From: Hymenoscyphus infarciens
Lineage: Eukaryota; Ascomycota; Leotiomycetes; Helotiales; Helotiaceae
Length of the DNA: 17,468 nucleotides
Assembly: GCA_001414345.1 (NCBI GenBank)
Contig: LLCB01000605.1
Location: 1 to 17,468, forward strand
Direction: 5' to 3'
Position numbers and translations under genes: made by a program. Positions 9,181 to 17,468 of the stretch are shown one piece after another. Within the stretch, counting starts at the first letter, position 1. Every line of letters begins with the position of its first letter. The notes under the pieces are model-generated. The model saw only the letters and a program-made list of their open reading frames with translations, searched no databases and had not been told where the DNA came from.

Positions 9181-9751
9181 TCCGTAATTCGAAACCAACA
9201 GTTCTCGCTTATGAGAGAAGCATCAAATGCTATTGTGGTGCAATAAACATCTTGTGATAACCAAAAGGTGGGTTGTGGTTGAGCTAATTAGGCGTCAAAA
9301 AGTCATCTCATCGCATTTTCCATTTAAATACACGAATAAATATGCTTTCGAATATATCAGGAAGTGCTGGGAAATTGCACATTTAGCCTCTCTTGTACAC
9401 AAGTTTCCCAACCACCTCTTTCCTCTGCTGAGCGGTGGCATTTCTTCCTCAAAGAGCTATACATGCAGCGATTTAATTGAAGTCCTTCCCTCTCCGTTGC
9501 TCTATACGTCATGACCTCCACCAACAAGCTAGTAGACGAGCAGAATGCAGTGCAGAAGTGCGGCTGTGGTGCATTGGGTGTGTAACATTGAGAGTTTTCA
9601 TGTCACGTCAGTTCCCAACCTCCTTACCACCTCATTTCTTCAACAACAAGTTCACAACAAGTTGCCCACTACTTGGTTGAGTGGACAACTTGTTTACAGC
9701 AACACCTTCAAAGCCCTTTCCTTCAAAACGAGTCTAGACACAGATCTTGCG
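9181..9751 (+). promoter_or_regulatory. upstream region of the CorA-like gene
   Basis: Normal base composition resumes abruptly near 9180. About 570 bp separate the degraded block from the chosen start codon. Two ACGTCA sequences (9506-9511 and 9605-9610) match the CRE/bZIP half-site consensus, and CAACAA-rich DNA from 9640 on resembles a fungal 5' leader. The frame of exon 1 is open upstream to an ATG at 9545, but the residues it would add look like translated leader. The sites are consensus matches only. Confidence 0.4.
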
Positions 9752-12038
9752 ATGGCAGCCAACAAGGCTGTAGGCACCGATGACTTGCTTCGGAACATCC
9801 TCCTCGAGTTACAGACTTTGAATCGAAATTTGGGAATACAAGCACGTGTGGCATCGAGAAAACAGGCGGATTGTTCAGTCCCATTGGCAGGGAGGGAATT
9901 GGGTTCATTGGAACAGGTCATCTCAGCAGAGGATAACAACACCCAAGGCCAGAGGGAAGCCTCGACCCAGTCATCAGCAAGCGAACGGGACCCACTTGTC
10001 ACTCACAGTGAAAAGGAAGAAGTTGACGCCATATTGTGGATGAAGAATGTCTTGCCTTTCGCAGAAGAAGAGGAGGAGGAGGTGGTGGCGGATGTAATAT
10101 ATCAATGGCGTGAACCCTCCCTATACAAGGATAAATGTCCGGTACCTCTTTCAGATCTTGGGGCAAACTGGACAAGCGTCTTTCCATACTGGGGCATTCC
10201 TTACGACGGACGACTACGATGCTCTTTTGAAACCGATGAGCTTCTCCGTATTTATCTTGCCGATTCCACTGGGCCAGAAAAGGTGATTGGGAAACTGGAG
10301 TCCCTGCGCGAGGAAATCAAAATTCTGACCAAATCTGAAGTTGGAGTCTGTGGTATAGTCATTTATGATTATTTTGCTGATCCGGACCAACATCAGTTTG
10401 TTTATCTTACCGATAATTCTTTCTGCAGCCACACACCTACTTTAAGAGTTAAAAAATGGAAATCTTCATACCCTTGGGGGCGCCTCATGTGAGGACTGAC
10501 ATCCTTTTGAAAGACCATGAGAGTATCGGCTAATTAAGAAATAGCACTATCAGTGGATTGTGCTCATCTCTCCCTTCCGATAGGACACCCCTAGAATTTC
10601 CTTGGTTTAATGTGGAGGAAATTGGTTATATCTTAGAAGCTCACTATTCCTGCTTAGGGAAACTACAACGAAAGGCGGACACACCAGATTACAATCTCAC
10701 TTTCCACATCAGCTACTATCAAATCAAGGAAGCAATTGACCCCAACCTTACTTTGGGGGGGAAAATATGGAAAGCTGGGCCTTTACATAGCGATCAGGAA
10801 AGTGATCGTTTTCTCCGACGAAGCTCTTTTAGTGTAAGATAACCCAAGAGGAACTATTGGTGCTTTTTAGCTGACCACTATCTATGAGTAGTTAGTTGCT
10901 GTCGCCCCTTTTAAACCTTTTGTCCCAAATCTACCTACGCATTGGACCATATTAGCCTTGATGCCGGAGATGGGTTCCGACACCCATTTGAAGACTTCCG
11001 ACTTTCACTCTTATTCTTTAGGCGAGAGTGCTTGTGATGTGGTGAAAGCGATGTCGCTTAGTATAGAGGAAGGGCTCAAATCGGTAATGGGGTGCATGGC
11101 AGACCTCCAAGAACATCTTGAGCAACAGATCAATAGCAACAATGCTTTATTAGATCCTATTGAGCATAATTCGCTGCTTTCGGATGATGACAACTTCTCT
11201 CGATCAAAGACCTATTTCTGGTGTATCAATTTATGCAGAGAAGTATCAGCGAACATCGACGTTATTGTTTCTGAACTACAAACCGTACCCAGGCAATGGG
11301 AAGACTCCTTAAATTATTATTCACTTCGAAAAATTAATCCGAGCATTGTTAGATATATAGAGGACACAGGGTTAGTGATTCGGTGGGTAGAAGCGTTCAA
11401 AGCCAAGCAAAAAATATTTAACGAATTAAAAGAGGAAGCGAAAACTCTAAGGGATGGAGTGAGTATATCCGCGCCATTGATGTCTCTTACTTCTCCGATG
11501 ATGGCCTTTAACTAAAATTCAACAGCTCTTCAGCGCCAGCTCCGTAATGGAAAGCCGCGCCTCAACAAGATTAGGCGAGAACATTAGACTCTTGACCTAT
11601 GTGAGCATCATCTTCCTCCCACTATCATTTTGCATGGTAAGTTAAACTCCATTCATTTCCATTCAGATTTTCAGCACACTAGCACTACCCAAAAATCTCT
11701 CACTTCAACCATCTTCACTCCACACCCTCACTAATACCACCCAGTCAATATGGTCCATAAACGATGACCTCTTCAGTCTCCGTTCTCTCATAATCACCGC
11801 AACTCTCATCGCATTATCGACCTACGTCCTTGTTTTCAATGTGAACAATATCCGAAAACTTCTTTCAGTCCTCAAACGACCACAGAGTTGGAATTTCAAT
11901 TCTATACTTCAAGGAAATTCTGGAAAGAAGAAAGGGAATAAGCGAGCGGAGAAACCGAATTTGAACTTCGACCGTGTTTGGACTAGGATTCAATTTTGGA
12001 AGAGAACGAAACGTGGAAGTGAGGGTGTTGGAGTTTGA
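9752..12038 (+). CDS. CorA-like two-transmembrane protein, five exons
   Basis: Exons 9752-10488, 10584-10833, 10892-11458, 11526-11636 and 11745-12038 join into one frame of 652 residues ending at TGA. Residues ~1-240 are soluble, with an E6 tract at 105-110. Exon 3 (330-518) is largely helical and probably coiled-coil before the membrane. Transmembrane segment 1 is ~540-558 and starts with LLTYVSIIFLPLSF, preceded by SRASTRLGENI. SIWSIND follows, and transmembrane segment 2 (~569-588) ends VFNVNNI. A basic tail of ~64 residues closes the protein. The paired segments with Y-V-S-I-x-F-L-P and S-x-W-S-x-N-D match the C-terminal CorA/ZntB-like region of many fungal proteins. The GMN signature of true CorA channels is not present, so magnesium transport is not established. 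The Met at 9752 is chosen over the in-frame 9545 because the N-terminal extension is not protein-like. The gene is intact despite its RIP-degraded neighbour. Confidence 0.85.
10489..10583 (+). other. intron 1 (95 bp, phase 2)
   Basis: Donor GTGAGG, acceptor GATAG. It splits a Met codon (AT|G). Splicing removes the TGA at 10490-10492 and joins ..WGRL to MTPLEFPWFN. The only clear branch-like sequence, GCTAAT at 10529, is rather far from the acceptor. Confidence 0.8.
10834..10891 (+). other. intron 2 (58 bp, phase 0)
   Basis: Donor GTAAGA, branch-like CTGAC at 10871-10875, acceptor TAG at 10889-10891. Length and branch spacing are typical for filamentous fungi. The next exon starts in the frame that stays open to 11515. 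Use of the AG at 10888 instead would give an immediate stop. Confidence 0.85.
11459..11525 (+). other. intron 3 (67 bp, phase 0)
   Basis: Consensus donor GTGAGT, acceptor CAACAG and an AACTAA branch-like sequence near 11510. It joins ..KTLRDG to LFSASSVMESR. Read-through would stop at the TAA near 11513, before both membrane segments. Confidence 0.85.
11637..11744 (+). other. intron 4 (108 bp, phase 0)
   Basis: Donor GTAAGT, branch-like ACTAAT at 11730-11735, acceptor CCCAG. It falls at the end of transmembrane segment 1 and restores the family-like string FCMSIWSIND. Retention gives a stop after two codons (GTA AGT TAA) and would leave a protein lacking the second membrane segment. Confidence 0.8.
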
Positions 12039-12856
12039 GGAGATGATGGGGTTTACTTTTAGTATTTTTGTAAGGGAGGAAAGGCAGAGGGGTTTCTTGG
12101 AAATTGTTTTCTTCGTTTGAGGTCAAACTCGCTGGGCAAAGTTCTTTTTTCCAGTGTATTTTTCATTGGTCTCTCGTTTGGAAGTATACTAAGAAGTTCT
12201 GAGGAAACATGTCAGTGAATGAATGAGTAGTCTTTCAAGTAGCTAATTCTCTACCCTTTATGCCTCTTTGAAGACTACGGCGTCACTTTTTTGGATCAAG
12301 TGGCCATTTTAGCTAGATTTCAAAAGACGTACGGAGTACTTATTTTTCGAATGAAAATCTAAAAACATAATATATTGTTCGTCTAATGACGGTTGAATAA
12401 CCAAAAGTATACAAGAAGATTAGGGCATTAAAGTTAAAACATAATATTGACTTAAAGCACTTAAAACTTAGCCTTCTAATACTAAATTACTTTATTTGAC
12501 AATTTCAAAGTCTCGAGAACTTCTAAGATAATTACACATTATAGATATTGTTCATGAACGAAGAAAGCCTGAAGAGCTGTTCTGTGATCGTTGAATTGAC
12601 TAGTTACTCAACTCAACACAGCTCATTTCATCTCCACTTCACCATTACAACTCCTTGCAACCTCACCCCAGCTTACTTATTTAAGATTCTTACAAATTGG
12701 ACCGGGAAGTAGTCCAAGCGAAGAAGAGATTATTTTACTTAAAATGATACCCACCTCATACTCTATCGAAGTAAGATAGAAGTAGACCGAACCTTTCACA
12801 TTAGAAAACTATTCACAAGCCTCTCAAAATTTTCTCACTTAGCTTGATCTTCATCT
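12039..12856. other. 3' flank and intergenic DNA
   Basis: The first ~100 bases after the stop are T/G-rich and probably contain the 3' UTR, though no single poly(A) signal stands out. 12330-12560 is AT-rich but keeps TpG and CpA, so it is not RIP-degraded. A short stem (TTGGAC..GTCCAA) lies near 12697-12717. No gene was seen. Confidence 0.5.
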
Positions 12857-13116
12857 CACCAGAGGGGGACAGAACTCGTGGACCTGGCCTATACGCCTAT
12901 AACACTAAAATCTTACTTTTACCTCTATTTACTCTATAGATTCAACACCACCTTTAATATATCCTAAGAGCCTAGTACTCCTCCACCGAGTCCTTTTAGG
13001 CTCAGCGATTATGAATAACCTACTCAAATCGAGTTTCTTAAACTAGGCTTAAAATACTATGATTTTTAATGTTCTCGTTTAATTATGCTGGTCCACGAGT
13101 TCTGTCCCCCCTGGTG
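12857..13116. mobile_element. MITE-like element, 260 bp, with terminal inverted repeats
   Basis: The left end CACCAGAGGGGGACAGAA continues through CTCGTGGACC. The reverse complement of the right end reads CACCAGGGGGGACAGAA and also continues CTCGTGGACC. The arms are about 27-28 bp and differ by one base in the G-tract. ATCT flanks both sides (12853-12856 and 13117-13120) and may be a 4-bp target duplication. The interior is AT-rich, has no ORF and is only mildly RIP-like. Family unknown; non-autonomous DNA transposon inferred. Confidence 0.75.
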
Positions 13117-13180
13117 ATCTGAAGACTTTGGCAATGGAATTATTTCCAAGTTTGCTAGAGATGACCAGGACATGATAACG

Positions 13181-13263
13181 TAGCTAAAGAATGGGGGAAT
13201 ATCTATGTAGTACCCTATTGAGAGAACCCAATAACTAATTGCATCTATCCCCCATGTAGCTAG
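13181..13263. repeat. imperfect short inverted repeat
   Basis: The left arm TAGCTAAAGAATGGGGGA (13181-13198) pairs imperfectly with the right arm TCCCCCATGTAGCTA (about 13248-13262): TAGCTA and ATGGGGGA are shared, with a small insertion between them. It could be a tiny MITE remnant or a chance stem. Confidence 0.4.
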
Positions 13264-13835
13264 AAAGCGATGAAGTCAACACCGCTCGTAAAAGGTACCA
13301 GAAAATCAATAGTTCATAATCCTACAAGGCTTCCCTTTCTCTCATCTCACCCTATCAATTCAATATCCCACACTCACAAAAAATTCAATACTCGAGCCTT
13401 CCTCCAAAAAATACCAACCATGTACATCTCCCTTCACACCCCCTCACTCGAAACCTCGCCACCAAAAGGTCCTCCATTCCAACCTTCCCTCCTCAGCACC
13501 CCCTTACAAGCCCCTCCAAAACCCTCCGCGACGACCGACCTCAAAAAATTCGCAATTCGCAATTCGCAACTCACAATCCATAGGAATGCGGGGGAAAGGC
13601 ACCCAGGGCAAGATTACCGAGAAGCCAATCTAATCTCTCAATGCACGCGTCAATCAATCAAAATCAGTCTTGACTCTTGAATGAGAAAAGTACTTCTATA
13701 GGGACGATCGTGTTTTCTCATTGGTTGGAAAGTACGAGGAATGTTAATCACAGGGTATGTTTTTCGGCGAGATAAGAAGGGTTACCATACTTCGTGCACT
13801 TAGGGTAGGGCAAGGAGGAGGAAATGGGGGGGGGA

Positions 13836-13859
13836 GAAATGGAAATGGAAATGGAAATG
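13836..13859. repeat. GAAATG hexanucleotide microsatellite
   Basis: Four perfect tandem GAAATG units directly after a G9 run at 13826-13834 and a GGA-rich lead-in. Confidence 0.85.
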
Positions 13860-14258
13860 GACCGATTGTGAGTAAGGGGGATGGATGGGTAAAATGCGTG
13901 AGAATCAAGTCACGACCTCATAATTGAAGAATTCCATCAAGTTTCTCGCGAAAATCCAACGGCAGATCATTAAAAATAATCGCAAAGAATTAGCCTTGAA
14001 ATTAATGATATTTAGGTTCATAAAGGTATTTACGCCAACCCCGTGGCGCATCCCGAAATGGAAGGTTTCCCTATTAAACGCACTACAGTAGTATCTTAAC
14101 CCTTGCCAACTCTCGTAGTCTGCCCAAGCCAGCCAGCCAGCCTCCTGAGATTCAAGGTTATGCGGACCGGGAAGATCATTTTTTGGAGATCTTATTTTAT
14201 GCATTAACTTCTTTTATGAATTGATTTCTTTCGCTCGGTAGTTTCGGTGAGGCATGCT

Positions 14259-14302
14259 TGATGTTCATGGCAGGAAGGTGTGATGTTTATGGCAGGATAG
14301 TG
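14259..14302. repeat. 22-bp tandem duplication
   Basis: Two adjacent 22-bp copies (14259-14280 and 14281-14302), both beginning TGATGTT and containing ATGGCAGGA, differ at two positions. A recent local duplication outside any recognised gene. Confidence 0.85.
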
Positions 14303-15828
14303 TGTTTGATAGTCTTTTGTTTTTGTTTTGTATCAAGATCGGTCGGTTCTTGGGGGTTTGCGTACATCTCCGTATCTTACTTGGAGGTTGGAAACCTTCT
14401 TGTGCTTACTGGGGGACGGAGAACAGAGGACGGAGATAGGGGGAGTGCTGACTTCTGAGTGACCTGTTCTCAGATCCTTATTTAGAAGCTTGTTGTGGGT
14501 ATTATTATGGGGAGAGTTAGCCAGCATCCTGGAGTTTGTGCAAGCTTGCATCCGATTTTCACCCATCGCCGATTTCTGTAGCCGACTTTGAAATCATTTC
14601 GCGTCTCGAGATTGAACTTGGGGAAACTTGAAGATGACGTGAGGTCTTGAGGATTTAGGGTTCACCGTGAGTTGTGAGTTGTGTTGTATTGAAAGGATTA
14701 TTGAACCGGATATTCCGATGCTCGTAGGAGGGTGACAGGTGTGAGTGCGGCTTCCTACTCCTAAAAAAGGCTGGTACGAGTAAGATGTCGTAATTGTTAC
14801 CTATGAACTTTGAGATATGCACGTGAGGGTGTTCCTTCCCGTGTACGATAGCGGCACAGCACCGTTTGCAACGTTGTTGGTGTGGTTGTTCATGTAGGAG
14901 CGGTAAGGGGTCGTGAGGCGAAGGGTGAAAAGTTTCCTGGAGGGGTTGGTCGTGAATCGAAGATGTTACTATAAACTTTGTGATGTTTTGGGTACTGTGC
15001 TGTACATGGCTGGGGAAAACCATAAAGTAAACTTACGCACGGAGTTTTGTAAAAGCCATGATGGGAAAGAAAGGTGGCTAGAAAAGAGAATCCTGAATCC
15101 TTGTTACGTATTTGAGTAGGAAGTTCTCGAGGAGAAAAAGTGATTCTTCGGCTGTTGATAGGATTCGAGATGCAGAGGATCGTCAGCGCGTGGCGTTGCT
15201 GAAGATCCGATTGTTGATTACTGATTGCTGATCTGAAGGCAGATGACCAGAAATATCGAGGGAGTAATTAATGTCGACTTTGAAATATTTTAGAGTAAGC
15301 TGTTGCTCACCTATGACTTCACCAGTTGACGGGTGTTTCGTGTGGCACGCAAAGGTTGGCGCGTAGGTTTAAATGGCCGTTTCGTAGTTGATGACGCTAC
15401 TTTTTGGAAAAAGTACGACTCCGTAACTTAATCCCTATACTTTTCTGGAATCTTTCTTTGACGCTGAGAAACCGCTAGTTAACCGGCAAGAACCTTGAAG
15501 GTAGTTTTGATTAGCTCGGGATTGGGAAAGCAAATTAACTAGGTTTGATATGCAATTGAGCTGCTAGAAATGAGAACGAAAGGCAGGAATTGAAGATGTC
15601 AGGCCATTGAACAATACAATATGATTTGCTGTATAATTGAGAGCGTGATGGAAAATGAATTCCAATTGTAATTTGGTCGTTGGCCAATTATTTGATCAAG
15701 ACTGAGCCAGAACAGTCGAGCCTAGCCATCTAGACAATGTCCCTCAGGCTTCAGCTGACAGCAGCACAGTCCACAGAGTCCACACTCTAAGAACTGGAAA
15801 CGTGCAAGCGGCTGTCACTTTACAACTA

Positions 15829-15862
15829 CTATCCCCCCCTCTTAAGTATTTGTAAAGTAGGT
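15829..15862 (+). repeat. left terminal inverted repeat of the Tc1-like element
   Basis: 34 bp: CTAT, then C7-T-C, then TTAAGTATTTGTAAAGTAGG and a final T. It matches the right repeat at 33 of 34 positions; the mismatch is a T in the C-tract. Confidence 0.93.
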
Positions 15863-15949
15863 TAAGTAGAGACTGGGGGAGGTAGTGCTATTAGGGGTCT
15901 TAGAACTAATAAGAATCACTCTATTTTTAGGCTAATATTAAATGCTTTA

Positions 15950-17080
15950 TTGTTTAGTATCTAGTAGGTCCTCCTCTAGTATTAATAACAGCCTAATATC
16001 GCTTCTACTAAGAGTTAAAGAGCTTAGCTATAAAGTTCTCTAGTATAGTATTCTAAGCTTTAAAAATAATCTCTTTTAGCTAATCTAAAGTAACTAAATT
16101 AGTATTATAATAGGCTTTAAAGTAATATTCTTAGATATATTAACATATCTAAGCCTATATATACTCTATTAGATTAAGGTCTAGTAAATAGGTAAGCTAA
16201 TGAATTATAGGGATATTTCTCTTATAGAGATTATTCTCGGTTTTAAAGGATCGGTGGTAGGAAGCGTTATCTTACTACTATACTAGCCTATACTCTCACT
16301 ACCTTATAAGCGTAAACTAAGGCTCTAACTATAAGAGAATATACTCGTCGTACTTTCAAGAGTCTATCGTCCTCTATTCCTTCTTCTAAAAGGTAGCTAG
16401 ACTCTTAAACCAACTACTATAGATTATTCTATGAAACATCTAACTAGGTCTCTTCTAGTACTTATGTTAGAGACATTTAGGTCTATACTAATCCTCTATT
16501 ATCTCGTTCTTATCTCCTTTAACTAGTATAGTAATGAAACTTTATATAAACGCTCTACTATATATCTAAACTTCGTCTAAGAATACTTAACGAAATAAAC
16601 GCTCTTCTGTCTATATTAACCTCTCTATTATAAAAGTAATATAAGCGTTCTTATAATATTAAAGTTCTAAAAACCCTTTCTTTTTCGCTACTTATTAGCT
16701 ATATCTAAGTTATTAAAAGGTAGTATAAATAGCCTCTTCGCTATAGTTCTTAAGCTAGAAGAACTACGGTATATAGCATATAATATAATAGTAAAGGATA
16801 AATCGGTTTCGTTGTTCTATAAGAACCTAGCTACGTAGCTATGCTCGTCTTACTACTAAAATAGTAGGAGGACGGCTACTTCTCTTTTTTAGCGTAATAG
16901 GTACTTTATAAGCCTCTTTAATCTACTAGAGGCTATAGCCGTAGGTATATTAGTACTTCTCAAAGATCTTATAAGAGGTTAACTATTCTAAGGCTATTTT
17001 AATACAAATTCAGTTAAAGTAAGTAGTATCTTAGTTCTTAAATCGTAGTCTTCTTAGAGAGAGGGTATATAGAGAGAGAG
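15950..17080 (-). pseudogene. Tc1-like DD34E transposase, inactivated by RIP
   Basis: A minus-strand frame carries the Tc1/mariner hallmarks with many TAA/TAG stops. The first catalytic Asp (GAC, 16577-16575) is followed by Glu in a DEV context. The second Asp (GAT, 16271-16269) opens the motif DNASYHRS. The third acidic residue (GAG, 16166-16164) ends a motif now read LDLNLIE, the PDLNPIE signature with two CCA Pro codons changed to CTA. All three codons are in one frame; the last two are 35 codons apart (34 residues between), the DD34E spacing of Tc1 elements, and the first two are 102 codons apart. The outer limits of the gene are estimates. Catalytic DNA cleavage and joining is the family role; this copy cannot encode an active protein. 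Confidence 0.85.
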
Positions 17081-17280
17081 GAGGAGGAATAGTTCAAGGT
17101 CGTCTAGGGGTATAAGAAGACGTAATAAGCTCTAAAATGTCTATTTTAATCTATAAATTACTTTAAAAAAGTAAGTAGTAAGTAAAGTAAGGTTAAAAGA
17201 GAGGATAAACAAAGGCTTCTATTAGCTTATGCTTTAACTTTATACTACCTCCGCCATAGCCTTTCCTCTCTTATAAATCG

Positions 17281-17314
17281 ACCTACTTTACAAATACTTA
17301 AGGGGGGGGGATAG
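17281..17314 (-). repeat. right terminal inverted repeat of the Tc1-like element
   Basis: Reads inward on the minus strand as CTAT, C9, then TTAAGTATTTGTAAAGTAGG and T. It shows an uninterrupted C9 where the left copy has C7-T-C. Confidence 0.93.
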
Positions 17315-17316
17315 TA

Positions 17317-17468
17317 AAGTAACCTAATACTGCTCTAACTATACGCGTATTCACATCTGTCAGTCGATCAGGACAACGATGACTGTAGATCGGCGACATG
17401 CTAGCTAACACATGCTAGAGCAGGAGACGCCGGATGGATGCTGATGGGGACTGATTGGGACCGGCCCC
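17317..17468. other. ordinary-composition DNA at the right edge
   Basis: After the TA duplication the sequence returns at once to normal TpG and CpA content. A CATGCTAG sequence occurs twice (near 17397 and 17411). No ORF, RNA gene or promoter could be supported in this short stretch. Confidence 0.5.

Larger units (their letters stand above)
13117..15826. other. intergenic DNA without a supported gene
   Basis: Composition is ordinary. Open frames reach about 136 codons (13270-13680 plus) and 122 codons (14655-15023 minus), but they show no domain or splicing partners and their composition follows C- or G-rich local sequence. Local features are an inverted repeat (13181-13263), a G9 run (13826-13834), the GAAATG hexamer repeat, a CAGC patch (14130-14141) and a 22-bp tandem duplication. 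A C-rich leader-like stretch with ATG at 13421 could be an unrecognised small gene, but evidence is lacking. Confidence 0.45.
15829..17314 (-). mobile_element. Tc1-like DNA transposon, 1,486 bp, RIP-inactivated
   Basis: It is bounded by 34-bp terminal inverted repeats with one mismatch and flanked by TA on both sides (15827-15828 and 17315-17316), the target duplication of the Tc1/mariner superfamily. The interior is depleted in CpA/TpG like the 4080-9180 block, whereas DNA on both sides is normal, so the RIP boundary coincides with the element ends. Total length is typical of an autonomous Tc1-like element with one transposase gene, here on the minus strand. Confidence 0.93.

Noticed and set aside
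9545..9751. N-terminal extension of the CorA-like gene from an upstream in-frame ATG
   Set aside because: The added 69 residues look like translated 5' leader (CAACAA-rich DNA). The Met at 9752 begins a plausible helical N-terminus.
13270..13680. 136-codon plus-strand open frame with a C-rich leader-like start and ATG at 13421
   Set aside because: No domain, low-complexity Pro/Ser/Thr composition that follows the C-rich DNA, and no splice sites linking it to other frames. I could not support it as a gene.
14655..15023. 122-codon minus-strand open frame rich in His, Pro and Ser
   Set aside because: Composition mirrors the G/T-rich plus strand, and no known family or supporting signal was seen.
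1..17468. CRISPR arrays, tRNA or rRNA genes, bacterial operons
   Set aside because: No spaced direct-repeat array, cloverleaf or rRNA-like sequence was seen, and the introns and RIP show that the DNA is fungal.

Overview
The window looks like nuclear DNA of a filamentous ascomycete (Pezizomycotina; possibly Leotiomycetes, but that is a weak guess from the style of the one gene). Three things point there: short spliceosomal introns with GT..AG ends inside a fungal-type CorA-like gene, long intergenic stretches of ordinary composition, and two AT-rich blocks almost emptied of CpA and TpG, the mark of repeat-induced point mutation (RIP).

Layout. 1-4080: ordinary-composition DNA with no gene I can support. 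It starts with a 26-G run (probably a contig-end artefact) and holds a 9-bp minisatellite, a ~118-bp foldback, CT-rich stretches and a T23 run. 4080-9180: a RIP-degraded block. Nested in it is a complete LTR retrotransposon, 5883-8511, with two 318-bp LTRs, a 5-bp TAGTA target duplication, TATA boxes in the LTRs and a single long ORF relic instead of a gag-pol set. It therefore looks non-autonomous. A diverged relative of its LTR lies just upstream. 9181-9751: promoter-like DNA. 9752-12038: the only intact gene, five exons and about 652 codons, encoding a CorA-like two-transmembrane protein. 12857-13116: a MITE-like element with terminal inverted repeats. 13117-15826: non-coding DNA with small repeats. 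15829-17314: a Tc1-like transposon (34-bp TIRs, TA duplication) whose minus-strand transposase is RIP-killed but still shows a D, D34E catalytic triad. 17317-17468: ordinary DNA.

No operon-like cooperation is expected. The window is one single-copy gene embedded among transposons inactivated by RIP. The points most worth a second look are the unidentified single ORF inside the short LTR element, the mosaic RIP pattern between its two LTRs, and the CorA-like gene left intact about 570 bp from the edge of the degraded block.
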